From Stutzerimonas stutzeri (GTDB lineage Bacteria; Pseudomonadota; Gammaproteobacteria; Pseudomonadales; Pseudomonadaceae), in the NCBI GenBank assembly GCA_019056435.1, contig CP077641.1, forward strand, positions 1,550,001 to 1,614,000: 64,000 nucleotides of DNA. The letters are read 5' to 3'. This document shows positions 1 to 10,140 of this stretch, in pieces; position 1 is the stretch's first letter; every line of letters begins with the position of its first letter. The notes beneath the pieces were generated by a model. That model had not been told where the DNA came from. It did not search any database and worked only from the letters and a program-made list of their open reading frames with translations. Position numbers and translations under genes: made by a program.

Positions 1-524
1 CCATCCCCATTCTCAAGCTGGCGTTGCGTGATCCGGCCGATGATGTCCGGTTGCTGGCCTATTCGATGCTCGACAAACAGGAAAGCGAGATCAACCTGCG
101 GATCGAGGCGGCTCTGCGACAGCTTGCGGTGGCCGAGGGCGCCCACCGTACGGCATTGCACGATGCCCTGGCGCGCTGGTATTGGGAACTGGCCTATCTC
201 GGGCTGGCCCAGGGGAGCGTCCTGGACCATGTCCTGGAGCAGGCACGCGAGCATGCGCAGCGCACGCTCGACGTCCCCAGCAATCCTTATGCGCATGTCC
301 TGGCGGGGCGGATCGCCCTGGAGCAGGGACGGCTCGAAACCGCGGCCGACCACTTCTCTCACGCAGAAGCGGCTGGCGTCGGGGCGCCGACCCTGGCTCC
401 CTTCCGTGCAGAAATCGCCTTTCTTCAGGGGCGTTATGCCGAGGTTCGCCAGCAGTTGGCCGCGCTTCCGTCCGAAACCCTGCAGCGTCCGCCCTTCGCG
501 GCCCTTGCGAAGTACTGGTTGTGA
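1..524 (+). CDS. pelE: PelE, C-terminal part (Pel polysaccharide TPR protein), cut by window edge
   Basis: The frame is open from the first complete codon (base 3) to TGA at 522-524 and gives about 173 residues. The sequence is helical and alanine/leucine rich, with TPR-like repeats such as AHVLAGRIALEQGRLETAA. PelE is an inner-membrane protein with a cytoplasmic TPR part that works with PelD, PelF and PelG in making the cationic Pel polysaccharide; the membrane segments would lie upstream of the window. Identification rests mainly on position: the stop overlaps the pelF start (GTGA), the usual pelE-pelF-pelG order. The start codon is outside the window. Confidence 0.8.
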   Translation, partial: IPILKLALRDPADDVRLLAYSMLDKQESEINLRIEAALRQLAVAEGAHRTALHDALARWYWELAYLGLAQGSVLDHVLEQAREHAQRTLDVPSNPYAHVLAGRIALEQGRLETAADHFSHAEAAGVGAPTLAPFRAEIAFLQGRYAEVRQQLAALPSETLQRPPFAALAKYWL

Positions 525-2041
525 CCCTCATGCGATCCGAAACGCCTATCGCCGATATCTGTCTGCTGCTCGAGGGCACCTGGCCCTATGTGCGGGGCGG
601 CGTGTCCAGCTGGGTGAACCAGCTGATCCTGGGGCTGCCGGACTTTACCTTCTCGGTGGTTTTCATCGGCGGGCAGCGTAAGGCTTACGGGGAACGGCAG
701 TACCGGATCCCGGCCAACGTCGTGCATATCGAAGAACACTTCCTGGAAAGCGCCTGGCGTCCAGTCGAGGCGCTCGGCCGGGTCGGGCACGAAGGCGCGG
801 GAGAGACCTTGCGGCAGATGCATCGCTATCTCCACGACCCGGGCATCCCGGACGAAGCGCTTGGCGACGGCCTGCTCGACACGCTGGCTTCCGGTCGGTT
901 GCGTCTTGAGGATGTGCTGCGCAGCCGATCGAGCTGGGAGGCGATCACCGAGGGTTACACCCGGCATTGCAGCGACCCCTCGTTCGTCAATTACTTCTGG
1001 ACACTGCGCACCATGCACGCGCCGCTCGTCATGCTTTCGCAGGTCGCGGCCCGGCTACCCAGGGCGCGGGCCCTGCACTCGATCTCGACCGGATATGCGG
1101 GGCTGCTGGGGGCCGTGCTGCAGCGTCGCTGGCAGTGTGCGTACCTGCTCAGCGAGCACGGTATCTACACCAAGGAACGCAAGATCGACCTGGCCCAGGC
1201 CAGCTGGATATCCGAAGGCCCGGACGAGGCCTTGCGTACCGGCCTGGACACCGAATTCAGCTATATCCGCAACCTGTGGATCCGCTTTTTCGAGCGCATC
1301 GGCCTGCTGACCTACCGCGCGGCAGACCCGATCATCTCGCTCTACGCAGGCAACCGGCAGCGCCAGATCGCGGATGGCGCGCACCCCTCGCGTACCCGCG
1401 TGATCCCGAACGGCATCGCCATGGCCGCCTGGGCCGATGCCCTGCAGCGCCGCCCAGCGGGGATTGCGCCAGTGGTCGGGCTCGTCGGTCGCGTGGTCCC
1501 GATCAAGGACGTGAAGACCTTCATCCGGGCGATGCGGGGCGTGGTCAGTGCCATACCGGAGGCCGAGGGTTGGGTGGTCGGGCCCGAGGAAGAGGACCGC
1601 GCCTATGCGGCCGAATGCCGAAGTCTGGTCGCCAGCCTCGGATTGGAAGGCAAGGTGAAGTTCCTCGGGTTCCGGCAGATCCACGAGCTGTTGCCCAACC
1701 TCGGCCTCATGGTGCTGACCTCGATCAGCGAGGCCCAGCCCTTGGTGATCCTCGAAGCCTGGGCAGCGGGGACACCTGTGGTCAGCAGCGATGTCGGGTC
1801 CTGCCGGGAGCTGATCGAAGGGGCAGCGGACGAGTCGCCAACGCTGGGTTGCGCCGGCGAGGTGGTCGCCATTGCCGACCCCCAGGCGACGGCCAGAGCG
1901 ATCGTCGGCCTGCTCGGCAACCCCGAGCGCTGGCGGGCGGCCCAGGCGGTGGGGCTCGAACGGGTGAATCGCTATTACACCGAGGCCCTGATGCTCGATC
2001 GTTATCGCAATCTCTATCGCAACGCCACGGGGAAACTCTGA
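521..2041 (+). CDS. pelF: PelF, cytosolic Pel glycosyltransferase (GT4 family)
   Basis: This is a 506-residue GT-B fold glycosyltransferase, thought to be the soluble polymerase that uses a UDP-activated sugar to make Pel polymer. The N-terminus has the PelF hallmark ICLLLEGTWPYVRGGVSSW. The second half has a GT4 core: GLVGRVVPIKDVKTF (~residues 325-340) and the E-x7-E region SEAQPLVILEAWAAGTPVV (~405). I chose GTG at 521, which overlaps the pelE stop and gives the usual PelF length; ATG at 530 is the alternative. pelG follows after one base, so pelE-F-G are very probably one transcript. Confidence 0.95.
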   Translation: MTLMRSETPIADICLLLEGTWPYVRGGVSSWVNQLILGLPDFTFSVVFIGGQRKAYGERQYRIPANVVHIEEHFLESAWRPVEALGRVGHEGAGETLRQMHRYLHDPGIPDEALGDGLLDTLASGRLRLEDVLRSRSSWEAITEGYTRHCSDPSFVNYFWTLRTMHAPLVMLSQVAARLPRARALHSISTGYAGLLGAVLQRRWQCAYLLSEHGIYTKERKIDLAQASWISEGPDEALRTGLDTEFSYIRNLWIRFFERIGLLTYRAADPIISLYAGNRQRQIADGAHPSRTRVIPNGIAMAAWADALQRRPAGIAPVVGLVGRVVPIKDVKTFIRAMRGVVSAIPEAEGWVVGPEEEDRAYAAECRSLVASLGLEGKVKFLGFRQIHELLPNLGLMVLTSISEAQPLVILEAWAAGTPVVSSDVGSCRELIEGAADESPTLGCAGEVVAIADPQATARAIVGLLGNPERWRAAQAVGLERVNRYYTEALMLDRYRNLYRNATGKL

Positions 2042-2042
2042 C

Positions 2043-3412
2043 ATGGCCGGTATCGGTTTCGAGCTGCGCAAAATCCTGTCGCGCGATTCCTATACGGCTA
2101 CGCTTCGCGCCTATGTCTATGCGGGCTTGATCAGTTCGGGCCCGTGGGTGCTGTCGATCATCAGCGTGATGCTGATCGGGGTGATGAGTCTTGGAGTGGT
2201 CGTGCCGGAGCTGCTGGTGCGTCAGTTCCTGGTCAGCGTGACCTACCTGATGGCCGCTTCGCTGATCCTTACCGGTGGCGCTCAGCTGTTCTTCACCCGG
2301 TTCATTTCGGATCGGCTGTTCGAGAAGCGACAGGACTGCATCCTGCCGAATCTGGTGGGCATCCTGCTGATGGTCACGGTGGCTTCGGGCGTGCTGGGAT
2401 TCGCCTTGCTGAGCCTGGTGTTCGATCAACCGTTCGGATACCGGCTGCTGATGCTGGCCAACTTCGTCGTGCTGTGCAACCTGTGGCTGACCATCATCTT
2501 CCTGTCGGGCATGAAAGCCTACAACCGCATCCTGTTGATCATGGTCATCGGCTATTCGCTGATGGTGCTGTGCGCCTATCTGCTGCGGTTCATGAAGCTC
2601 GAAGGGCTGCTGCTCGGCCTGCTGATCGGGCATGCGAGCCTGTTCTTCATGTTCCTGTTCGACATCCTCCGCGAATACCCGGCCCGGCGGCTGGTGGCGT
2701 TCGATTTCCTCGAACGCCGGCAGGTTTTCCTGAGCCTGCTGGTCACAGGCCTGTGCTACAACCTGGGAATCTGGATCGACAAGATCCTGTTCTGGTTCAA
2801 CCCCAGCACATCGAGCCAGGTGATCGGCCCGTTGCGCGCCTCGATGCTCTACGACCTGCCGATCTTTCTGGCCTACCTGGCGATCATCCCAGGCATGGCG
2901 GTGTTCCTCGTGCGTATCGAAACGGACTTCGCGGAATGGTACGAGCGCCTCTACTCGGCCATTCGCGGGGCGAGACGCTGCAGCACATCGGCCAGCTCAA
3001 GCAGCAGATGATCCTGGCGGTGCGTCAGGGACTGCTGGAAATCTGCAAAGTCCAGGGCCTGACCGTCGTCCTGCTGTTTCTCGTGGCGCCGGACCTGCTC
3101 GCCTGGTTGGGTATTTCCGCGTATTACCTGCCGCTGTTCTACGTCGACCTGATCGGCGTGAGCATTCAGGTCGTGTTCATGGCGCTGCTCAACGTCTTTT
3201 TCTACCTGGACAAGCGCCGGATCGTGCTGGAGCTGTGCCTGATCTTCGTGCTGCTCAATGCGCTGCTGACGGTCATCAGCCAGCACATGGGCCCGAGCTT
3301 CTTCGGCTATGGCTTTACGCTGTCGGTGCTGGCGTGCGTTCTGCTGGGGCTGGTTCGCCTGTCCAGCAGTCTCGAGGATCTGGAATACGAAACCTTCATG
3401 CTGGGCCGCTGA
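2043..3412 (+). CDS. pelG: PelG, membrane protein for Pel export; frame broken by one base
   Basis: PelG is a polytopic inner-membrane protein, proposed to export Pel polymer across the inner membrane together with PelD/PelE/PelF. The start reads MAGIGFELRKIL, followed by about a dozen hydrophobic segments. Reading from 2043 keeps the PelG frame to about residue 308 (YERLYSAIRG) and then drifts to a stop at 3011. The remainder (GETLQHIGQLKQQM onward, ending ETFMLGR) lies in the next forward frame to 3412. One extra G in the GGGG run at 2967-2970 would give IRGGETLQH and restore the whole protein, so a homopolymer undercall is the simplest explanation. It is the last gene of the Pel cluster and is convergent with the hydrolase that ends 2 bases away. 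Confidence 0.9.
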
Positions 3413-3414
3413 AG

Positions 3415-4422
3415 CTAAGCGCCCAACCACTGCGGAATACGCCGCTCCAGGTAGTAGCCGGGCTTGAGTGGAGAACCCTCGACAAAGCCGACATGGCCCC
3501 CGTTGGGGTGCAGTTCCAGGGTCGTGGTCGCAGACAGCTCGCCTGGTTCCGGCAGGCTGTGGCGGAACACGAAGGGGTCGTCCTCGGCCTGGATGAGCAG
3601 CGTCGGGACGCGGATGTCCGGCAGGAAATAGCGGCTCGACGCGCGGCGGTAATAGTCGTTGGCGTCGACATAGCCGTGAAGCGGCGCGGTGAAGCGACCG
3701 TCGAAATCCCAGAAGGTACGCATCCCGCTCAGTGAGCCCAGGCGTTGCAGCGCGCCCAGGTGTTCGGTCAGGCCTTCGTGCTGGAAACGCTGCTGCTTGT
3801 CCTTCACGTAGGCCACCATCGCTTTCATGAAGTGCGCCTGGTAGACCCGCGAAAAGCCGAGCCCGATGCGATCGGCGCACTGGTCCAGGCGATAGGGCAC
3901 GGACACCGCCACGGCCTTCTGTAACGGCGCCTTGGCGCCCGTTTCGCCCAGGTACTTGAGTAGCACGTTGCCGCCCAGCGAGTAACCCACCGCATGCAGC
4001 GGCGCCAGTGGGCGCGTGGCCTGCAGATGGGCGATCACCTCCGCCAGGTCGTCGCTGGCGCCGGAGTGATAGGCGCGCGGCAGCAGGTTCGGCTCGCCCG
4101 AGCAGCCACGCCAGTTGGCCGCGACGCTCGCCCAGCCGCGTTCGGCCAGGCGTTGCTGCAGACCGATGACATAGTGCGAGTTCGACGAGCCGGTCAGCCC
4201 GTGCAGGACCAGCACCAGCGGCACTTCGGCCTCGTGTGGCCCGTGCCAGTCCAGATCGAGGAAATCACCGTCGGCGAGCCAGAGCCGCTCGCGGCGTCGC
4301 GGCAGGGCAGGCATTCGGCGGAAGAACGGATTCCACAAGGTCTGCAGATGACCACCCGGCAACCAGCGCGACGGCTCGAAGCTGGGCGCGGCCTCGTTGG
4401 TTTGGGAATGACTGATGGACAC
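3415..4422 (-). CDS. YheT-family alpha/beta hydrolase
   Basis: A 335-residue alpha/beta-hydrolase of the COG0429 (YheT) family, probably a cytoplasmic carboxylesterase of unknown substrate. Seen in order: the family start motif WLPGGHLQTLW (~residue 20), oxyanion region LHGLTGSSNSHY, nucleophile elbow GYSLGGN, acid residue in AEDDPF and the catalytic His in GGHVGF. I chose the GTG at 4422 because GGAG lies six bases upstream on the minus strand and the length fits the family; the open frame runs further upstream to 4494, but those codons look unlike the family. It follows rsmD on the same strand. Confidence 0.85.
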   Translation of the reverse strand: MSISHSQTNEAAPSFEPSRWLPGGHLQTLWNPFFRRMPALPRRRERLWLADGDFLDLDWHGPHEAEVPLVLVLHGLTGSSNSHYVIGLQQRLAERGWASVAANWRGCSGEPNLLPRAYHSGASDDLAEVIAHLQATRPLAPLHAVGYSLGGNVLLKYLGETGAKAPLQKAVAVSVPYRLDQCADRIGLGFSRVYQAHFMKAMVAYVKDKQQRFQHEGLTEHLGALQRLGSLSGMRTFWDFDGRFTAPLHGYVDANDYYRRASSRYFLPDIRVPTLLIQAEDDPFVFRHSLPEPGELSATTTLELHPNGGHVGFVEGSPLKPGYYLERRIPQWLGA

Positions 4423-4469
4423 CCGTGGCTCCGCTTCTTTCTCAATGGCGTGTGGGTTCGCTGATGTCG

Positions 4470-5067
4470 TCACGCCTCGCCGCTGCGTTCCCATAGCGCG
4501 TAATGCACCTTGCCGGCCGTCTTTTCTCGATGCAGCCGCCAGTTGCCCGGCAGACCAAGCGTCGAAGGAGCGGCTTCACTTTCGGTATAGATCCAGGCAT
4601 GCCTGGCCAGCCAGCCTTTGTGCTCCAGCAATTCACAGACGGGCTGGAGCAGCTGCTTGTTGAAGGGGGGTCGAGAAATACCAGATCGAAGGCGGTCGGC
4701 GCCTGGGTGTCGAGATAGCGCAGAGCGTCGCTTTGCAGCAACTGCCCCTGGCCGCACTTGAGGGTGTCGAGGTGCTTGCGCAGGGTGGCGATGGCGTTGG
4801 CGTTCACGTCCAGGGCCAGCGCCATGCTGGCACCGCGCGAGAGCGCCTCGAGGTAGAGCGCGCCGCTGCCGGTGAAGGCGTCGAGCAGCGCGCGCCGGAC
4901 AGGTAGGGCGCCAGCCAGTTGAACAGCGTTTCACGAACCCGGTCAGGGGTGGGTCGCAGCCCTTCGGCATCGGGGAAGGCAAAGCGACGGCTGCGCCATT
5001 CTCCGCCGATGATGCGCAGTTGCCCCTGGCCACCGTGGGTGGAGGGGCGTACAGGAGGCTTGGCCAT
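4470..5067 (-). CDS. rsmD: RsmD, 16S rRNA (guanine966-N2)-methyltransferase; two frame breaks
   Basis: RsmD methylates G966 of 16S rRNA during 30S assembly, using SAM. Three overlapping frames together give one complete protein: QLRIIGGEWRSRRF and RPTPDRVRETLFNWLAPYL at the N-terminus, the SAM-binding middle (ASMALALDVNANAIATL), the catalytic motif LDPPFNK, and a C-terminus ending LWERSGEA. The first shift is at about 4886-4897. The second is at 4665-4670, where six Gs stand for seven (LDPPF encoded by GAC CCC CCC TTC). The ATG at 5067 overlaps the TGA of the upstream peptidase-like gene by one base (TGATG), so translation is probably coupled. Confidence 0.85.
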
Positions 5068-6607
5068 CAATGCTCCGGGACGCCGCTGGGTTGTTCGATG
5101 GGCGTTTCGCTGGGTGCCGGCAGCGGCTTCTGCTCGACCTCGGGGCCCGCGCTGACGATGACGAACCCGCCGGCGTCGAGGTGCTTGCTCATTGCGGCTT
5201 TCACCTCTTCAACCGACAGCGCCTGGACCTGTTGCATGAAGTCTTCGAGGTAGGTCAGCGGCAGGTTGTAAAAGCCGATGCTGCCCAGCTGGCCGACGAT
5301 ATCGCTGTTGCTCGCCGTGGACAGGGAAAGCTGCCGGCGATCTCGCGCTTGCTGCGTTCGAGCTCGGCTTTGGTCGGACCCTGCTCGACAAAGTCCGCCA
5401 CCAGTTTCTGAACCAGGGCGAGTGTCGCTTCGGACAGTTCGGCCCGGGTCTGCAGGTTGATCATGAAGGGCCCGACCGTCTGCATCGGGCTGAAACCAGA
5501 GTACACACCGTACGTCAGGCCACGTTTTTCGCGCACCTCTTCCATCAGGCGGGTGCCGAAACCGCCACCGCCGAGCACCTGATTGCCCAGGTACAGCGCA
5601 GCATAGTCCGGGTCGCCCCGCGCGACGCCGAGCTGGGCCAGCATCAGGTGCGTCTGATTGGAGGGGAAGTCGATGTGCTCGTGTACGGCGGCCGGCTCCT
5701 GTGGCGCCGGCGGTGGAGGCAGGGCACCTCCTTGCGGCAGGGCGGCGGAAACCTCGCCGGCGATCGCCTCAGCCTCCTCACGGCTGAGGTCGCCCACCAG
5801 GGCGATCACCACATTGCCGGCGGCATAAGCCTTGGCATGAAACGCACGCAGCTGGTCGACCGTGATGCCCGGAATGGACTCGGCCGTGCCTTCGCTGGGG
5901 TGTGCGTAGGGATGGTCCTGATAGAGCTGCGCGAACAATTCCAGGCTGGCGAGCTTGCCCGGGTTCTGCTTCTGGTACTCGAAGCCGGCCATCACCTGGT
6001 TCTTGATGCGTTGCAGTGAGTCCTCCGGGAAGGTCGGCCGCCCGACCACCTCATTGAACAGCTGCAGCGCCGGTTCGCGCTTGTCCGCCGCGCTGAGGCT
6101 GCGCAGGCTGGCGATCGCCATGTCGCGGTAGGAGCCGTTGCCGAACTCCGCACCGAGGCTCTCGAACCCCGAGGCGATCGCAGTGACGTCCCGGCCGGCG
6201 ATGCCTTCGTTGAGCATGGCGTTGGTCAGCATGGCCAGGCCCGGCACGCCATTGTCCTGGCTGCTGCCGGCGGCAAAGGTCAGGCGCAGGTCGAACATGG
6301 GCAGCTCGTGGGCTTCGACGAAAAGCACACGGGCGCCGCCTTCGGTCTGCCAGCTCTGGATATCGAGCTGACGCCGGGCGAGCGGCTGATCGCCCAGTTC
6401 GTCCAGGGACTGGATGCGCTTTTGTTCTGCCTCGGCTTCGCGGGCGATGGCCTGACCGGACTCGGCTGGCGTGGCGACAGTCTGGGTCGCCGGCGTCGGC
6501 AGGTTGGCGGCCGTCTCGCTGGCTTGTTCATTGCAGCCGACCAGTGCCAGGCCGGCCCCCAGCGCCAGGGCGAACAGCCCGCGACGCCACAGGTTGCGAT
6601 CATTCAT
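5067..6607 (-). CDS. M16 peptidase-like lipoprotein lacking the zinc motif; one frame break
   Basis: About 513 residues once the frame is repaired. It begins with a lipoprotein signal (lipobox LVGC around residue 23) and has the M16 fold, with the conserved GGGGFGTRLMEEVREKRGLTYGVYSGF block. The place where active M16 enzymes carry HxxEH reads GVPGLAMLTNAMLNEG, so the zinc ligands are missing and this is probably the non-catalytic partner of the gene just upstream. The frame fails at the CCC/GGG run at 5324-5326 (one base short); the repaired end reads about 85 more residues to TGA at 5067. It overlaps its upstream partner by 8 bases (ATGAATGA). Confidence 0.88.
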
Positions 6608-7953
6608 CGCGGCTCTCCTCCGGCAGAACATGGGCGACGCTCATGCGCGAGCGGGTGAAATAGGTACGGGCTGCTTGCTGGATGTCGTCCGGCGTCACCG
6701 CCTCCAGTGCGGCAAGTTCTTCGTCCATCAGGCGCCAGGACAGACCGACCGTCTCCAGTTGCCCGATCGTGGTGGCCTGCTGGGTGATCGAATCGCGCTC
6801 GTAGACCAGGCCGGCGATGACCTGCGCGCGGACCCGCTCCAGCTCTTCGGCCGAGGGCGCGCTCTGTTTCAACGCTTCGAGCTGCCGCCAGATACCGGCC
6901 TCGACCTCTTCCAGCGTACGGCCCTTCTGCACGTTGGGCGAGGCGCTGACGATGAACAGACTGTCGCCGCGAGGGTAGGCGTTGTACCAGGCCGATGCGC
7001 TGGTCACCAGTTCCTCGCCGCGCTCCAGCTGCTCGGGCAGAGCGCGCTGTAGCCACCGTCGAGCAGGGCGCTGATCAGGCGCAGGGCATGGATCTGTCGC
7101 GGGTTTTCGTCCGCCGTGGCCAGGCCGGGCACGTTGAAGGCCATGATCAGGCTCGGCAGCTGCGTCTTGACGTGCAGGGTCAGACGGCGCTCGCCGGGCT
7201 CGTCCAGCTCGAGCGGACGCTTGGCGGCGGGCAGCGGACGCTGTTCGATGGGGCCGAAATAGCGCTCGGCCAGCGTGCGTACTTCCTCGGGCGTGACATC
7301 GCCCACCACCACCAGGGTGGCATTGTTGGGGTGTACCAAGTCTGGTACCAGGCGCGCAGTTCCTCGACGGTCATGCGCTCCAGGTCCGCCATCCAGCCGA
7401 TGGTCGGGGTGTGGTAGCCACTGGCCGGGTAGGCCATTGCCTTGAAGCGCTCGTAGGCCAGTGCGCTGGGTTTGTCGTCGGTGCGCAGGCGACGCTCTTC
7501 CTTGATGACTTCGATCTCGCGGGCGAATTCGTCCGCAGGCAGCTTCAGGCTGGCCAGGCGATCGGCTTCGAGCTCGAAGGCGACGGCCAGCCGGTCGCGC
7601 GCCAGCACCTGGTAATAGGCGGTGTAGTCGTCGCTGGTGAAGGCATTTTCCTCGGCGCCGAGCTCGCGCAGGATGCGCGAGGCTTCGCCGGCATCGAGTT
7701 TGCGGCTGCCCTTGAACATCATGTGTTCGAGCGCATGCGAGAGGCCGGTCTGGCCGGGCGATTCATAGCTCGAGCCGACCTTGTACCAGAGCTGCGAGAC
7801 CACCACCGGGGCGCGGTGGTCCTCGCGCACGATCACCTTGAGGCCGTTGTCGAGAAAGAATTCATGGGTGGGTTGGCCGTCGGCGGCGATGACCAGCGGC
7901 AGGTGCAGGGCGCCGAGTAGCAGCAGGGCGGCGCGGCGTAGCGTCAGGGGCAT
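6600..7953 (-). CDS. M16 family zinc metallopeptidase, periplasmic; two frame breaks
   Basis: This is the catalytic member of an M16 pair. It has a signal peptide (RRAALLLLGALHLPLVIAA), then FFLDNGLKVIVREDHRAPVV and the zinc motif HALEH (HxxEH) about 75 residues in, with the downstream glutamate region EIEVIKEERRLR. Pieces in three frames join into a protein of about 451 residues ending VLPEESRDE. The shifts are near 7332 (WYHPNNATLV restored by one base) and near 7041 (GGYSARLPEQLERG restored by one base). It is divergent from ftsY and probably shares an operon with the inactive partner, rsmD and the hydrolase. The order matches P. aeruginosa PA0372-PA0371-PA0370 (established synteny, recalled). 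Confidence 0.88.
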
Positions 7954-8179
7954 AGTCGAGGCTCGTTGAAAGGTCGGCCTGCCGACGGCGTGGGCAGGTG
8001 ATAACCTGAGGCATGTTAATGGCACGTTGGGGTCAGAGCAAAGGCGGCCGCCACGTCTGGCGCCGCGGTGTTCTGGCGTAGGGCCACGCTTAGCGTGGGG
8101 GGATGATGCAGTGCTAGGATAGCCCCGTCTGGCCGGTGGCGTGGCCGCCGGCGTTTGCCCTCTTGAGAAAATCTTCTCC

Positions 8180-9472
8180 ATGTTTGGTTCCAACGACGAT
8201 AAGAAGGCGCCGGCCGAAGCTGGCGAGAAGAAAGGCCTGTTCGGCTGGTTGCGCAAGAAGCCCCAGGCGCCCGCCGAGCCACCACCGGCTGCCGAGCCGC
8301 TGGAGGAGAGCCAGCCGTTCGCCGACGAGCCCGACGAAGCCGTCCGCGACGAAGCCGTAACGCCCGGCGAAGCGCCGCGCGAGGAGCAGCCCGTCCCGTC
8401 GCTGCAGGCCGAATCCGAGCCGGCGCATGAAATCATCCAGCCCGAGACGATGCCGGAAGAGCCCTCCCCTGGCGGAGGTCGCCGTCGAGCCGCCGCCGGC
8501 TTCAACACCCGAAGCGCCAGCCCGGCTGGGCTTCTTCGCGCGGCTCAAACAGGGTCTATCGAAGACCAGCGCCAGCATCGGCGAAGGCATGGCCAGCCTG
8601 TTCCTGGGCAAGAAGGCCATCGATGATGACCTGCTCGACGAACTCGAGACGCGGCTCTTGACCGCCGATGTCGGCGTCGAGGCAACCACCGCGATCATGC
8701 AGAACCTTACCCGCCGCGTCTCGCGCAAGGAGCTGGCCGACAGCGGCGCCCTGTACAAAGCGCTGCAGGAGGAACTTGCCGGGCTGCTGCGGCCGGTCGA
8801 GCAACCCCTGCAGATCGACGGCAGCCGTACGCCCTTCGTGATTCTCGTGGTGGGTGTCAACGGGGTCGGCAAGACCACCACCATCGGCAAGCTCGCCAAA
8901 AACTCCAGCTCGAGGGCAAGAAGGTCATGCTCGCCGCGGGCGATACCTTCCGCGCTGCGGCGGTGGAGCAATTGCAGGTCTGGGGTGAGCGCAACAGCAT
9001 CCCGGTGGTGGCGCAACACACCGGAGCCGATTCGGCGTCGGTGATCTTCGATGCGGTGCAGGCCGCCAAGGCTCGAGGCATCGACGTGCTGATCGCCGAC
9101 ACCGCCGGTCGTCTGCACACCAAGGACAACCTGATGGAAGAGTTGAAGAAGGTCCGTCGGGTGATGGGCAAGCTGGATGAAACCGCGCCGCACGAAGTGT
9201 TGCTGGTACTCGATGCCGGGACAGGGCAGAACGCGATCAACCAGACCAAGCAATTCAACCAGGCCGTGGAGCTCAGCGGCCTGGTGCTGACCAAGCTCGA
9301 CGGCACCGCCAAGGGCGGCGTGATCTTCGCGCTCGCCAAGCAGTTCGGTACCCCGATTCGCTACATCGGCGTAGGCGAGGGCATCGATGATCTGCGGACC
9401 TTCGAAGCGGACGCCTTCGTCGAGGCGCTGTTTGCCGAGAAGGGCGCCGGTGCAGGTGCCGCCTCGTCATGA
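8180..9472 (+). CDS. ftsY: FtsY, signal recognition particle receptor; two frame breaks
   Basis: FtsY is the SRP receptor GTPase that brings ribosome-nascent chain complexes to the SecYEG translocon. An acidic, proline-rich N-terminal A domain (MFGSNDDKK..., EEPA/PAEPPP stretches) is followed by [11 protein letters not shown] and the NG domain: P-loop [19 protein letters not shown]. The frame is broken at 8466-8469 (CCCC for CCCCC) and at 8898-8902 (AAAAA for AAAAAA, restoring [18 protein letters not shown]). FtsY is essential in the bacteria where it has been studied, so real inactivation is unlikely. ftsE starts 4 bases before its stop. Confidence 0.93.
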
Positions 9473-10140
9473 TTCGCTTCGAACAGGTCGGCAAACGTTA
9501 TCCCAACGGCCACATCGGTTTGCACGAGCTGTCCTTTCACGTTCAGCGCGGCGAATTCCTGTTCGTGACCGGTCACTCCGGTGCTGGCAAGAGCACCCTT
9601 CTGCGCCTGCTGCTGGCCATGGAGCGCCCGACCAGCGGCAAGTTGCTGCTGGCCGGACAGGACCTCTCCCGCATCAGCAATGCGCAGATTCCTTTTCTGC
9701 GCCGGCAGATCGGTGTGGTGTTCCAGAACCACCAACTGCTGTTCGACCGCACCGTGTTCGACAACGCCGCACTGCCGCTGCAGATCCTCGGCTTGAGCAA
9801 GCGAGAGATCGGCCAGCGGGTGATGACGGCACTCGATCGCGTCAGTCTCAAGGACAAGGCACTGCAGTACCCGTCTGACCTCTCGACGGGGCAGCAGCAG
9901 CGGGTCGGCATCGCTCGCGCAGTGGTGCACCGCCCGGCGTTGCTGCTGGCCGATGAGCCCACCGGCAATCTCGACCCGCGCCTGGCCGCGGAAATCATGG
10001 GCGTGTTCGAAGACATCAACCGCCTCGGCACCACCGTGCTCATCGCCAGCCATGATCTGGCGTTGATCGCGCGCATGCGCCATCGCATGCTGACCCTGCA
10101 GCGTGGTCGCCTGATCGGCGACGGGGAGGCGGCCCGATGA
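9469..10140 (+). CDS. ftsE: FtsE, cell-division ABC ATPase
   Basis: A 223-residue ABC ATPase with Walker [10 protein letters not shown] (~residue 36), Q-loop [17 protein letters not shown], signature LSTGQQQR (one residue off the common LSGGQQQR) and Walker [13 protein letters not shown]. With FtsX it forms an inner-membrane complex that activates periplasmic murein hydrolases at the septum through EnvC-type adaptors. It overlaps ftsY by 4 bases (ATGA) and ftsX by 4 bases, so ftsYEX is a translationally coupled operon. Confidence 0.96.
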   Translation: MIRFEQVGKRYPNGHIGLHELSFHVQRGEFLFVTGHSGAGKSTLLRLLLAMERPTSGKLLLAGQDLSRISNAQIPFLRRQIGVVFQNHQLLFDRTVFDNAALPLQILGLSKREIGQRVMTALDRVSLKDKALQYPSDLSTGQQQRVGIARAVVHRPALLLADEPTGNLDPRLAAEIMGVFEDINRLGTTVLIASHDLALIARMRHRMLTLQRGRLIGDGEAAR

